NCBI RefSeq assembly: GCF_051414035.1
Contig: NZ_JBLKNW010000001.1
Location: 310,001 to 374,000, forward strand
Length of the DNA: 64,000 nt
Reading direction: 5' to 3'
Source of the DNA: Halosimplex amylolyticum
Lineage (GTDB): Archaea; Halobacteriota; Halobacteria; Halobacteriales; Haloarculaceae
Positions 52,687 to 61,380 of this stretch are shown in pieces (within the stretch, counting starts at the first letter, position 1; every line of letters begins with the position of its first letter). The notes beneath the pieces were generated by a model that was given only the letters and a program-made list of their open reading frames with translations, had not been told where the DNA came from and did not search any database. The translations under genes were made by a program, and so were the position numbers.

Positions 52687-52950
52687 TCACACCTCGTCGT
52701 CGGGGTCGTGTTTCTCGGCCATCGACTGGGCCTGGGTGGCGTACCGGTCGCGCTCGTCGTCGGGCGTCGGTTCGAGGCGGTCCGCGTCGACGTCGATGGC
52801 CGCGGTGGTCGGCTTGCGCGTGAGCAACTGGAAGGAGAGCTGTTTGGTGACGTGGCGCTCGCCGTCGGGCGTCGCGTACACCAGGGTGACGAGGTTCTCG
52901 TCGCGCGACTGTCGGTCCACCAGCCAGCACCTGACGCTGTCGTCGCTCAT
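52687..52950 (-). CDS. Small conserved haloarchaeal protein
   Basis: 87 residues. A beta-rich first half (VRCWLVDRQSRDENLVTLVYATPDGERHVTKQLSFQLLTRK) and an acidic helical second half (DRLEPTPDDERDRYATQAQSMAEKHDPDDEV). No motif is familiar beyond the pattern of short haloarchaeal proteins with this ending. Codon use is normal, and the start has no close rival. It lies between the ABC genes and the next membrane-protein gene, all on the minus strand. Function unknown. Confidence 0.65.
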   Translation of the reverse strand: MSDDSVRCWLVDRQSRDENLVTLVYATPDGERHVTKQLSFQLLTRKPTTAAIDVDADRLEPTPDDERDRYATQAQSMAEKHDPDDEV

Positions 52951-52998
52951 ACACCTTCGTGGGCGCCGGGCGGGCTTGTAGGCGGCGGTCCGTACCGC

Positions 52999-53688
52999 TC
53001 AGCGGGCGCGCGACCCGGTGCGATAGGTACGCCGCGCCGGGACCGTGTGATCGCTGCGGTCGCGACGGGCGAAGCGGACGACCAGCAGTCGTTCTGCGAG
53101 GAGCGCCGCCGCGAGCGCGAGGCCGCCCGCCGTCGCGGGGTCGACTCCGAGACTCGCGACGAACAGGGTCAGCGGTTCGCTGCCGGCGACCGGCGTCGAC
53201 AGTACCAACCAGACCGAGGCGCCGGCGGCGGTGAGGAGGCTGAAGCCGACCGTCCCGGGGTCGAACAGGCGGACGGCGAGCGACCTGCCGCGCAGGGCGT
53301 TCGCCTCGACGGTGTGCTGGACGGCGAGCGCGACGGCGAAGGCGACGCCGGCCACGAAGACGCCGCGGAGTTCGCCCAGCGCCTCCGCGGCGGCGAACCA
53401 GCCGATCCAGAGCAGCGCCTCGATGACGGTGACCGCGAGCGTCCGGCCCAGGGGGAACCCGACGGCGTACCCGTTGGCGGCCAGGTCCGTCAGGAAGTGC
53501 TCGACCTGCAGGCCGACGAGGAGGACGACGACGCCCACGACGGCCGCGCGCGAGAGCGGTGGGGCCCCGTCGACCAGCGCCAGCCAGACGCTCAGCGTCG
53601 CCACCTCGAGGCCGGTGAGCGCGAGGACGAGCGCCCAGCGGCAGGCGGCCACGAACCGCTCCGTCCGGACCAGCTCGCGGGTAGACAC
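52999..53688 (-). CDS. Integral membrane protein of unknown function
   Basis: 229 residues with six predicted spans (WALVLALTGLEVATLSVWLAL, AAVVGVVVLLVGLQVEHFL, LAVTVIEALLWIGWFAAAEAL, VFVAGVAFAVALAVQHTVEA, GFSLLTAAGASVWLVLST, GLALAAALLAERLLVV). Conserved-looking charged residues in spans: VEHFLTDLAANGYA and QHTVEANALR, with His paired to Glu, which could bind metal. It ends in a basic tail. I do not recognise the family. Confidence 0.65.
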   Translation of the reverse strand: MSTRELVRTERFVAACRWALVLALTGLEVATLSVWLALVDGAPPLSRAAVVGVVVLLVGLQVEHFLTDLAANGYAVGFPLGRTLAVTVIEALLWIGWFAAAEALGELRGVFVAGVAFAVALAVQHTVEANALRGRSLAVRLFDPGTVGFSLLTAAGASVWLVLSTPVAGSEPLTLFVASLGVDPATAGGLALAAALLAERLLVVRFARRDRSDHTVPARRTYRTGSRAR

Positions 53689-53851
53689 GTCTCGGGTTCG
53701 CCGGGTGGATCACTTGGTTATTCGGCGCTTACTACAGGTCGAACGGCAGACTATCGAGCGAGGGTCCAACCGCGAGCGCACCCGATCCGGCGACGGTCGG
53801 ACGAGTGCCGCCGGCACACCCTTTAAGAGGGAGTACCCGCCTCCATAGAGC

Positions 53852-54883
53852 ATGTCCTGGTTCGCTCGACTCTTCGACGGCGTCGGTGGGAACGGGGGTC
53901 GGGCGTGGGCGGGGTCGGTCGAGGACCTCCTCTACGACGGGGAGACGGTCAGGCGGCGCGTCGCGCTGGGCGGCGACGACCGCGTCGTCGTGACGAGTCA
54001 TCGCTTGCTAGCGTTCACGCCGGGCAGCGACGGCGAGAACTACCGCGGCGTCGACCTGCCCAACGTCACGGACGTCCGGGCCGGCCACGAGGGCGAGCGC
54101 AACCTGCTCGGGATCGGCGGACGGACGCTCGTCTACGGCGCCGTCTTGCTCGCCGTCGGCGTCTTCGTCGACTTCGGCGCGTTCGTCCCGACCGACGCCT
54201 TCCAGCAGACCGGCGCGGCGGGGCAACTCGGGATGGGAGGGCTGCTCGCGATGCTCCAGCGGTTCCTCGACCTCGTCGCGCGCATCGACGAGTTCGCCCG
54301 ACTGATCGGCGCGGTCCTCGTCCTCTTCGCGGTCTTCGTCTTCGGCGTCTATCTCGTGACCCGCGACCGCGTCCTCGTGGTCGGCGTCGCCGGCGACGAG
54401 GAAGACGTCTACGTCCCCGCCTCCGAGGACGCACTCGACGGCGCCGTGGCGGACCTGGAAGTCGCGCTGTTCGACTCCGGTCGTACCGTCGACGCCGATG
54501 GAGTCGAGGCGGGCGGGGTCAACGCTGGCGGCGTCGAGGCGGGCGGGGCCGGAGCGGACAGCGTCGAGGTGGGCGAGACCGGTGTGGGTGCGAGCCGGAC
54601 TTCCGACACCGATTCGGACCCGCTATCTCCCGGTTCCAGTGCGGTCAAGAGCGAGGGGATCACGGGCAGTGTGGAGTCGACGGCGGACGAATCCGACGAG
54701 TCGGTGTCGGAGGAGGTCGACCGTGCCGTCCGCGAGACCAGCGGGGTGGACTTCTCCGAGACGGTCGACGAGGTGGTCGAGGGGCCGCCTGAAGCGGCCG
54801 ATCCGGAGGAGGACGTCGGAGACTCCGACTCGGGGAGCGACGAGGGGGACGCGACCGACTCGGAGTTCGGTTTCGACGCCTGA
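53852..54883 (+). CDS. PH-like membrane protein with acidic tail
   Basis: 343 residues. The N-terminus (SWFARLFDGV ... DLLYDGETVRRRVALGGDDRVVVTSHRLLAFTPG) resembles a PH/bPH2-like domain. Two hydrophobic helices follow at about 92-112 (GRTLVYGAVLLAVGVFVDFG) and 150-172 (GAVLVLFAVFVFGVYLV), then DRVLVVGVAGDEEDVYVP. The last 140 residues are low complexity: VEAGGVNAGGVEAGGAGAD repeats, then Ser/Asp/Glu. Similar three-part proteins (bPH domain, two spans, acidic tail) occur in haloarchaea. No function known to me. Confidence 0.7.
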   Translation: MSWFARLFDGVGGNGGRAWAGSVEDLLYDGETVRRRVALGGDDRVVVTSHRLLAFTPGSDGENYRGVDLPNVTDVRAGHEGERNLLGIGGRTLVYGAVLLAVGVFVDFGAFVPTDAFQQTGAAGQLGMGGLLAMLQRFLDLVARIDEFARLIGAVLVLFAVFVFGVYLVTRDRVLVVGVAGDEEDVYVPASEDALDGAVADLEVALFDSGRTVDADGVEAGGVNAGGVEAGGAGADSVEVGETGVGASRTSDTDSDPLSPGSSAVKSEGITGSVESTADESDESVSEEVDRAVRETSGVDFSETVDEVVEGPPEAADPEEDVGDSDSGSDEGDATDSEFGFDA

Positions 54884-54954
54884 TCGTCGGACCGCCCCGG
54901 CTTCGGCATCGGCGGACGCAGGGTTCAAATTCCCCGGGTCGCTACGGGAGAGCG

Positions 54955-56844
54955 ATGGATCCCGACGCCGTCCGGGACCGAGCGAGCGACCTCCCCGCCG
55001 AGCCCGGCGTCTACCAGTTCCTCGGCCGCGAGTCCCGCGGACGGAACGCCGGCGACGCCGGCGGAACGGGTGACGGCGGCGAGACCGACGGGACGAGCGA
55101 CGACTTCGGTGGTGCCGATCTCACCGGCGACGAGATCGTCTCGGCCGGCACGGACACCTACGAGCGCGTCCTCTACGTCGGGAAGGCGGTCGACCTCCGG
55201 AGCCGGGTGCGCTCGTACGCCGACCCCCGCAGCCAGCGCATCCGGCGGATGGTCGCCGAGGCCGAGTCCGTCGACGTGGCCGTCACGGACACGGAGACCC
55301 AGGCGCTGTTGCTCGAAGCCAACCTGATCAAGCGCCATCGGCCGCGCTACAACGTCCGCCTGAAAGACGACAAGTCCTACCCGCTCGTCCAGCTGACCGA
55401 CCACGAGTTTCCCCGGATCGAGATCACCCGCGACCCCGGCCCGGGCGCGACGGTCTTCGGCCCGTTCACCGACAAGGGGCGGCTGGAGACGGTCGTCAAG
55501 GCCGTCCGCGAGACCTACGGCCTCCGTGGCTGTTCCGACCACAAGTTCGCCAACCGGGACCGACCCTGCCTCGACCACGACATCGGCCTCTGCTCGGGCC
55601 CCTGCGTCGCCGAGACCGAGGTCGACGGTGAGAGCTATCTGGGCGACGTGGAAGCGGTCGAGCGCTTCTTCGAGGGGGAGACCGGCGCGCTCGGCGACCC
55701 GATCCGCCGGGAGATGGAGGCGGCCGCCGGCGACCAGCAGTTCGAGCGCGCGGCGAACCTCCGGGACCGACTCGACGCAGTCGAGGCGATCCACGGCGAG
55801 TCGGGCGACGCGGTGGCGAGCGAGGGCCGCCACGAGGAGCCCGAACGCGAGCGCGTGGTCGACGTGCTCGGCGTCGCCGTCGAGGGCGAGACCGGCACCG
55901 TCGCCCGCCTCCACAGCGAGGACGGCAAACTCGTCGAGCGGGACCGCCACCGCCTCGACGCCCCCGAGGGCGAGCGTTCCGGCGCCGTCCTCGCGGCCTT
56001 TATCGCCCAGTACTACGCCGAGCGGGAGTTGCCCGACGCCATCCTCTGCTCGGACCACCCCGACGACGCCGACCTCGAAGCCTGGCTGGAACGCGAGGGG
56101 GTCGCGCTGCGCGTCCCCGGCACCGGCCGCGAGTCGACGCTCGTCGACCTCGCGCTGAAGAACGCCCGCAGTCGCGACCGCCGCGACGACGAGGGCCGGG
56201 CGCTGGCCGACGCGCTCGGCCTCGACTCACGCGTCGACCGCATCGAGGGCTTCGACGTGAGCCACGCCCAGGGGAAAGCCGCCGTCGGCAGCGACGTGAC
56301 GTTCGTCGACGGGAACCCCGAGAAGTCCGACTACCGCCGGAAGAAACTCGACGACGAGAACGACGACTACGCGAACATGCGCTCGCTCGTGCGGTGGCGC
56401 GCGGATCGGGCCGTCGAGGGCCGCGACGACCGCCTCGACCCCGACCTGCTCCTCATCGACGGCGGCGAGGGACAGCTCGGCGCGGCCCGTGACGCGCTCG
56501 CGGCCGCTGGGTGGGACGTGCCCGCCATCGCTCTCGCCAAGGACGAGGAACTCGTCGTGACGCCGACGGGCGTGTACGACTGGCCCGACGACGCCTCGCA
56601 CCTGCACCTCCTCCAGCGCGTCCGCGACGAGGCCCACCGCTTCGCCGTCCAGTACCACCAGACCCTGCGCGACGAGGTGTCCACGGTGCTGGACGACCTC
56701 GACGGCATCGGTCCGGAGACGCGCAAGCGACTGCTGCGGCGCTTCGGCAGCGTCGAGAACGTCCGGTCGGCGTCGCAGACGGAACTCCTGCGCGTCGACG
56801 GCATCGGCGCGAAGACCGCCCAGACGCTCGAAGAACGGCTGTAA
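54955..56844 (+). CDS. uvrC: UvrC, excinuclease ABC subunit C
   Basis: 629 residues. The GIY-YIG nuclease domain at the start reads EPGVYQFLGRES then, after an unusual Gly/Asp-rich insert (about 28-62), ERVLYVGKAVDLRSRVRSY. HRPRYNVRLKDDKSYP, EITRDPGPGATVFGPF, the CLDHDIGLCSGPC Cys cluster, a UVR motif (QQFERAANLRDRLDAVEA), the endonuclease domain (FDVSHAQGKAAVGSDVTFVDG, LLLIDGGEGQLGAARDAL) and two C-terminal helix-hairpin-helix motifs follow. It cuts on both sides of a lesion after UvrAB. Haloarchaea carry the bacterial UvrABC. Confidence 0.95.
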   Translation: MDPDAVRDRASDLPAEPGVYQFLGRESRGRNAGDAGGTGDGGETDGTSDDFGGADLTGDEIVSAGTDTYERVLYVGKAVDLRSRVRSYADPRSQRIRRMVAEAESVDVAVTDTETQALLLEANLIKRHRPRYNVRLKDDKSYPLVQLTDHEFPRIEITRDPGPGATVFGPFTDKGRLETVVKAVRETYGLRGCSDHKFANRDRPCLDHDIGLCSGPCVAETEVDGESYLGDVEAVERFFEGETGALGDPIRREMEAAAGDQQFERAANLRDRLDAVEAIHGESGDAVASEGRHEEPERERVVDVLGVAVEGETGTVARLHSEDGKLVERDRHRLDAPEGERSGAVLAAFIAQYYAERELPDAILCSDHPDDADLEAWLEREGVALRVPGTGRESTLVDLALKNARSRDRRDDEGRALADALGLDSRVDRIEGFDVSHAQGKAAVGSDVTFVDGNPEKSDYRRKKLDDENDDYANMRSLVRWRADRAVEGRDDRLDPDLLLIDGGEGQLGAARDALAAAGWDVPAIALAKDEELVVTPTGVYDWPDDASHLHLLQRVRDEAHRFAVQYHQTLRDEVSTVLDDLDGIGPETRKRLLRRFGSVENVRSASQTELLRVDGIGAKTAQTLEERL

Positions 56845-56964
56845 GTGGCGGCGGAGACGACTGAGAGCTTGTCCGTCGTGCAAAGCCTGTTCGCCGAGCG
56901 AGGGCGGCTCATCAATCGACACGTGATTTATTACACCGCGGACGCAACTGTCAACTGAGAAACG

Positions 56965-57411
56965 ATGTCCCGGACTGGTCCCCATCCCGGTTCACTTTCG
57001 CGGACGTGGCAGTACGCCCTCGTCGGCGGCGTCGTATCGATGCCGCTCACACTCGCCGCCTACTGGAGTTCCGGCGCGAGCAATCACTTCTCGTTCAACA
57101 TGGTCGTCGTCGGCGGACTGATCGCGGGCTTCCTCGCCCGCCGGTACTCGGCCGACGTGAGCGCCGCGAGTATCCGAGCGGGTGTGATCGGCGGCCTGGC
57201 CGGCTACGTCTGGATCGCGCCCACGATACTCGTCAGCGCTGAGAGTTTCGCGGACGCGTGGTCGTTCGCGCCCGCGTCAGTCCTGCTGGCCGTCCTCTTC
57301 AGCGCCGTCGTCTTCGGTACTGCTGCGGTCATGGGCCTCCTCGGCGGTCTCGTCGGGTCGTGGATCAGCGGGAAGATCGGTCGGGATCGAACTGCCGCTC
57401 TGAGCGCCTGA
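56965..57411 (+). CDS. DUF5518-family membrane protein
   Basis: 148 residues with four spans: WQYALVGGVVSMPLTLAAYW, SFNMVVVGGLIAGFLARR, RAGVIGGLAGYVWIAPTILV and SVLLAVLFSAVVFGTAAVMGLLGGLVGSWIS. The SNHFSFNMVVVGGLIAGFLA block is the DUF5518 signature: a small outside loop, then a Gly-rich span. A basic cytoplasmic end follows. It is a third member of this family in the window, not adjacent to the other two. Function unknown. Confidence 0.82.
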   Translation: MSRTGPHPGSLSRTWQYALVGGVVSMPLTLAAYWSSGASNHFSFNMVVVGGLIAGFLARRYSADVSAASIRAGVIGGLAGYVWIAPTILVSAESFADAWSFAPASVLLAVLFSAVVFGTAAVMGLLGGLVGSWISGKIGRDRTAALSA

Positions 57412-57648
57412 TCCGCTGTTTCTGGCGTCTGCGTGTCTCGGCTTGTTGTCCTCTCCGTCCGATCCGGCCTCGTCGAAATCCTCAATCGGTGAGACGGTCG
57501 AACCGTGTTGGATACTGAGCGCGTCTCTTGCAGCCGGTTCCGCACTGCTACTCCCGCGAGTCTCACCGGCGGGACAGGGTGGCATCGCTCAGTGGCCGAG
57601 CGGTGGACTTACAGCAGCGTTAACTGTGGGACGATTGAATCGTCGCCC

Positions 57649-58461
57649 ATGCGTGCGTCTCCGCTCTCAGCGATCGCCGTCGCCGCCCTCCTGATATTCG
57701 CGGGCTGTTCTGGCCTTCCAAGCAGCGGCGGGAATACGCCCTCGCCCGACGCGTCCCCCGACGAGTTCCCGAACGCGTCGGCCGTCGATCGATTGGTGTT
57801 CGAGAGACACGCGACAGCGATGGGCAACACGAGTTTCACCCTCACAACCGTGAAAAACCGGACGGACCGCGTTCTCCACACGTCAGAGGAGGACTTCAAA
57901 CACATGAACGACACGGGCCGGATTCTCGCCGAGCCCGGCGACTCACAGTACCTCGTACACACCACCGGTTACTTTTCGGGGAACGGCAGCACCTACTCGA
58001 ACGGAAGCGCGGAGTACGTGTTCTCGCGGGAGAACGACTGGACGGAGGTACAGAACCTCTCTCCCGTGTCGGTGTTCAACGAATCGAGCGACCGGTATCT
58101 CTGGCGGGGCCTGTTCAGCAACGACACCGGAATGCAGCTGGATCACGCTGCGATCGACGCCACCTTCGAGCGCGAAGGCGTCGAGACGTTCCAGGAGGTT
58201 CCGGTGATGCGGTACGAGGCTACCGGGGTCAACGCCCTGTCCGACTCGTGGGCCGGAGGCGAGAACGCGAGTTCGTGGTACGAGGAGTTCTCGGCGACGC
58301 TACTGCTCGACGAGGACGGCGTCATCCGCCACTACGAGTACGAATTCGTCTGGTCTGAGTACCAGACCCGAAGGGTTTCGAGGTCGTATACGCTCTCCGA
58401 CGTGGGGAGTACTGACGTCGAAAAGCCGGAGTGGGTGGCGAACGCGACGGCGGGACCGTAA
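57649..58461 (+). CDS. Surface lipoprotein (DUF7537-like)
   Basis: 270 residues. Signal with lipobox: MRASPLSAIAVAALLIFAGC, Cys20 as lipidation site; no twin arginine, so Sec. The exported part has 10 or more N-glycosylation sequons, many Asn/Ser/Tyr, and the order NTSFTLTTVKNRT, DTGRILAEPGDSQYLVHTTGYF, YEATGVNAL and LLLDEDGVIRHYEYEFVW that I associate with a haloarchaeal lipoprotein family (DUF7537). It may be a carrier or receptor like LolA/LppX. Start ATG 57649 begins the signal peptide; an upstream in-frame extension lacks it. Confidence 0.8.
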   Translation: MRASPLSAIAVAALLIFAGCSGLPSSGGNTPSPDASPDEFPNASAVDRLVFERHATAMGNTSFTLTTVKNRTDRVLHTSEEDFKHMNDTGRILAEPGDSQYLVHTTGYFSGNGSTYSNGSAEYVFSRENDWTEVQNLSPVSVFNESSDRYLWRGLFSNDTGMQLDHAAIDATFEREGVETFQEVPVMRYEATGVNALSDSWAGGENASSWYEEFSATLLLDEDGVIRHYEYEFVWSEYQTRRVSRSYTLSDVGSTDVEKPEWVANATAGP

Positions 58462-58481
58462 CCTGTCGGTCGAAACCCCGG

Positions 58482-60500
58482 TTATCGGGTGTCGACGCTC
58501 ACGTCCGCGAGGTGTGCATCGGTCACGGCGACGTCGAATTCGCCGACCTCACCGTCACCGAGGTGCCACGTCGCATCTGCCGGCGCGTCCGCGCGCACGA
58601 CCTCGCTGGTGAAGTTCGCCACCCACGTCAGCCCGCCCCGGCGCTGGAGTCGGACGCCGTCGGGGAGCGGTCCGGTGGTGGGAACGCCTGCGTCGTCGAG
58701 GAAGTCGGCGACGACGGCGTCGGCGAGCGGTTGCTCGGGCCAGACGCCGAGGTACGTGACGGCGCCGTCGCCGCGCTCGTTTCGCGTGATGGCCGCGGTT
58801 CCCGCCGCGGGGCCGGTCTCGTGCGTGGCCACGGTATCGGCCGCGTCGGCGTCGAGCCACTCGCCCCACGTCCGGAACGAGTAGGTCTCACCGCGGTACT
58901 CGATTTCGGGGTCGGCGTCGCCGCGGTACCCCTCGTACTGCTCGACGCTCGCGCCAACTACGTCGCCGAGCGGCCCGGGGAGCGTCGGGCGGAGTCGGTT
59001 GTGTTCGTTCTTCACGCCCGAGCGGACGGTCACGAGGACTTGACCGCCGTCGTGAGCGAACGCGTCGAGACTGTCCGCCAGATCCTCGTCGGCGAGGTAG
59101 AGCGTCGGGCCGACGACCGCGTCGTAGGTGTCGAGATCGGCGTCGATCGGGAGCACGTCGACCTCCACGCCGTGGCGGCGCAGCGCCGCGTAGTAGGTCA
59201 GCAGGTGGTCCCAGTAGTCGAAGTCGACCGACGCGGGCTCGATGTCCAGCCCCCAGAGGTTCTCGTAGTCGTGGAGCAGTGCGACGCGAGCGTCGTTGCC
59301 GCGAGCGGCGTCGCCGTCCAGCATCTCGTCCAGTTCGGCCAGTTCCCCCGCAGCGCGGGCGGCGTCGCGATACCCGCGGTCGGGCGAGCCGTCCTGGTTG
59401 CGGAGGCCGGCGTGGTACTGCTCCTGGCCCATGTCACAGCGCTGCCAGCGGAAATACGACACCGTCTCCGCGCCGTAGGCGCTGGCGTAGTGGGCCCAGA
59501 GCGCCATCGCGCCCTCGCCGGGTTGAGTCGGGTGGGGCGGCCAGTTGACGCCGCCGGGCTGTTGCTCCATCACCCAGAAGTCGCCGTCCGCGGCGTCGCG
59601 GTAGATCGCGTGGTCGATGCCGACGACGTCCGGGTCGCCGGCGCGGAGGTCGTCGGCCGTGGCGTCCTCGCCGCGGGCGTGCTGGACGTGGCCCGTCGGG
59701 TAGGAGTCCCACGAGAGGAAATCGAGGTCCTCGCCGAGGTCGTAGGCGTCGTACCCGCCGAACAGGGACATGTCGTTGTGGGTGACGAACCAGTCGTCGT
59801 CCGCCCCGCGGAGGATATCGACCTGCTCGCGATTGTAATCGACGACGCTGTCGCTGGAGAACCGGTAGTAGTCGAGCAGGCGCGCGGGGTGGTGGCCGGC
59901 GGGGGTCGACCGGGGCGGGTCGACCTCGTGGAAGCCCGCGTACTCCTGGCTCCAGAAGGCGTTGCCCCACGACTCGTTGAGGTCGTCGACGTCGTCGTAG
60001 CGCTCGCGGAGCCACTCGCGGAACGCGGTGGCGCAGTCGTCGCAGTAACACCGCGTCGTGCCGTGGCAGCCGTACTCGTTGTCGGTCTGCCAGCCGGCGA
60101 CGGCGTCGTGACCGGCGAAGCGCTCGGCCATGTGCTCGACGATTCGGGCGCTCTCCCGGCGGTACACCGGCGAGTTGAAACAGTACTGGCGACGGCTGCC
60201 GAACTCCAGGGTCGTCCCGTCCTGGGTCTCTCGCAGGATGCTCGGATGCTCGTCGCTGAGCCACTTGGGCGGGGTCGCCGTGGGCGTACAGAGGACGGCT
60301 TCCATGCCGTGGTCGCCGATCAGGTCGACGGCGTCGACGAGCCACTCCAGGTCGTAGACGCCCGGTTCGGGTTCGTACCGCGACCACGCGAACTCGCCCA
60401 TGCGGACGTACTCGAGGCCCGCCTCCGCCATCTGTGCGACCTGGTCTTCCCACTGTTCCCGGGGCCAGTGCTCCGGGAAGTAACAGACGCCGATGTTCAT
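58482..60500 (-). CDS. bgaH: Beta-galactosidase, glycoside hydrolase family 42
   Basis: 672 residues. The TIM barrel starts at MNIGVCYFPEHWPREQWEDQ; FAWSRYEPEPG follows. The acid/base is Glu142 in AGWQTDNEYGC and the nucleophile Glu312 in FWVMEQQPGGVNW, the same spacing as in characterised GH42. A four-Cys cluster (CHGTTRCYCDDC and C106-like) fits the structural zinc of the family. The trimerisation domain (about 395-600, VALLHDYENLWGLDIEP, DGGQVLVTVRSGVKNEHN) and a C-terminal beta domain follow. No transporter is adjacent; the enzyme has no signal peptide and so acts in the cytoplasm. Confidence 0.96.
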   Translation of the reverse strand: MNIGVCYFPEHWPREQWEDQVAQMAEAGLEYVRMGEFAWSRYEPEPGVYDLEWLVDAVDLIGDHGMEAVLCTPTATPPKWLSDEHPSILRETQDGTTLEFGSRRQYCFNSPVYRRESARIVEHMAERFAGHDAVAGWQTDNEYGCHGTTRCYCDDCATAFREWLRERYDDVDDLNESWGNAFWSQEYAGFHEVDPPRSTPAGHHPARLLDYYRFSSDSVVDYNREQVDILRGADDDWFVTHNDMSLFGGYDAYDLGEDLDFLSWDSYPTGHVQHARGEDATADDLRAGDPDVVGIDHAIYRDAADGDFWVMEQQPGGVNWPPHPTQPGEGAMALWAHYASAYGAETVSYFRWQRCDMGQEQYHAGLRNQDGSPDRGYRDAARAAGELAELDEMLDGDAARGNDARVALLHDYENLWGLDIEPASVDFDYWDHLLTYYAALRRHGVEVDVLPIDADLDTYDAVVGPTLYLADEDLADSLDAFAHDGGQVLVTVRSGVKNEHNRLRPTLPGPLGDVVGASVEQYEGYRGDADPEIEYRGETYSFRTWGEWLDADAADTVATHETGPAAGTAAITRNERGDGAVTYLGVWPEQPLADAVVADFLDDAGVPTTGPLPDGVRLQRRGGLTWVANFTSEVVRADAPADATWHLGDGEVGEFDVAVTDAHLADVSVDTR

Positions 60501-60591
60501 GGCGTGCGGGGTCGGTGGCGACTGTGAAAACAGTTCCCCTCGCGCGGTCCGGAACAGTCAACCGGGTGCTGGCCGTCGATGGTAACAACGC

Positions 60592-61380
60592 GTGACTGAC
60601 ACGTCCACACCCGACTGCGACGAACTCCCGCCCGAGGCCATCGCCGCCGCGGCGCCCGAACGCCCGGACGCCGACGACCCCGTCCGCGCCGTCGGCATCG
60701 GCCCCGGGAACCTCGACTATCTCACCCCGCGCGGCGAGCGCGCGATCCGCGAGGCCGACGCGGTGGTCGGCTTCGAGACGGTCGTCGACTACGTCCGCGA
60801 CCGGATAGAGGGGAAGGCCCTCGCCTGCGGATACGACGACGAGGACGAGACCCTCGCAGCCTTCGCCGAGCGGGTCGGCGACGGCGACACCGGCACCGCG
60901 GTCCTGATGGGCGACCCGAACTTCTCGGGCTACCAGTTCCTCGGGCGCGTCCAGGCCGCGGTCGACCGGCCGGTCCAGGTCGTCCCGGGCGTCTCATCGC
61001 TCCAGATCGCCGCGAGTCGCGCCCGCACGCCCATGGAGGATTCGACGTTCGTCACGCTCCACAAGCGCGGCGACCTCACCGCCGACCGCGAACGCCTCCG
61101 CGCCGACGCCGGCGAACGTCACCTGCTCGTCCTGCCCCGGCCCTACGACGTGATGCCCGGCGACGTCGCCGCCGACCTGGTCGACGCCGGCACCCCCGGG
61201 TCACTGACCGCCCTCGTCTACGAGCGACTGACTCACGACGACGAACGTGTCACGGAGACCACGTTGGACGAACTGGCGGTTCACGCCGGTGGATCCGACC
61301 CCGACGACACGCCGTTCTCAGATCTCTCCGTGCTGGTCGTGCGGGCAGGTACGGACGGGCCGGGGGCGACAACGCGATGA
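60592..61380 (+). CDS. cbiE: Cobalt-precorrin-7 (C5)-methyltransferase, CbiE type
   Basis: 262 residues from GTG. A 28-residue acidic N-terminus precedes the SAM-dependent tetrapyrrole methylase domain: VRAVGIGPGNLDYLTPRGERAIREADAVVGF, TAVLMGDPNFSGYQFLG and VVPGVSSLQIAASRARTPMEDSTFVTLHKRG. The PGVSSLQ(I/L)AxxR...LHKRG block points to CbiE rather than CbiH or CobJ, although the SGDP motif is altered to MGDPNF. The reaction is C5 methylation of cobalt-precorrin-7 in anaerobic cobalamin synthesis. It overlaps cbiA by ATGA (61377-61380). Confidence 0.8.
   Translation: MTDTSTPDCDELPPEAIAAAAPERPDADDPVRAVGIGPGNLDYLTPRGERAIREADAVVGFETVVDYVRDRIEGKALACGYDDEDETLAAFAERVGDGDTGTAVLMGDPNFSGYQFLGRVQAAVDRPVQVVPGVSSLQIAASRARTPMEDSTFVTLHKRGDLTADRERLRADAGERHLLVLPRPYDVMPGDVAADLVDAGTPGSLTALVYERLTHDDERVTETTLDELAVHAGGSDPDDTPFSDLSVLVVRAGTDGPGATTR

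Noticed and set aside
57585..57660. tRNA-like start (GTGGCCGAGCGGTGG) before the lipoprotein gene
   Set aside because: The rest of a tRNA (acceptor pairing, anticodon arm and TTC arm) is missing; no cloverleaf can be drawn.
58431..60527. 698-codon plus-strand frame antisense to the beta-galactosidase gene
   Set aside because: The minus strand encodes a full GH42 enzyme with both catalytic glutamates; the plus frame is Val/Arg/Gly-rich with no motif.
60592..61380. CobJ/CbiH (precorrin-3B C17-methyltransferase) for the methylase upstream of cbiA
   Set aside because: The PGVSSLQIAASR and LHKRG blocks fit CbiE better; kept as an alternative with reduced confidence.
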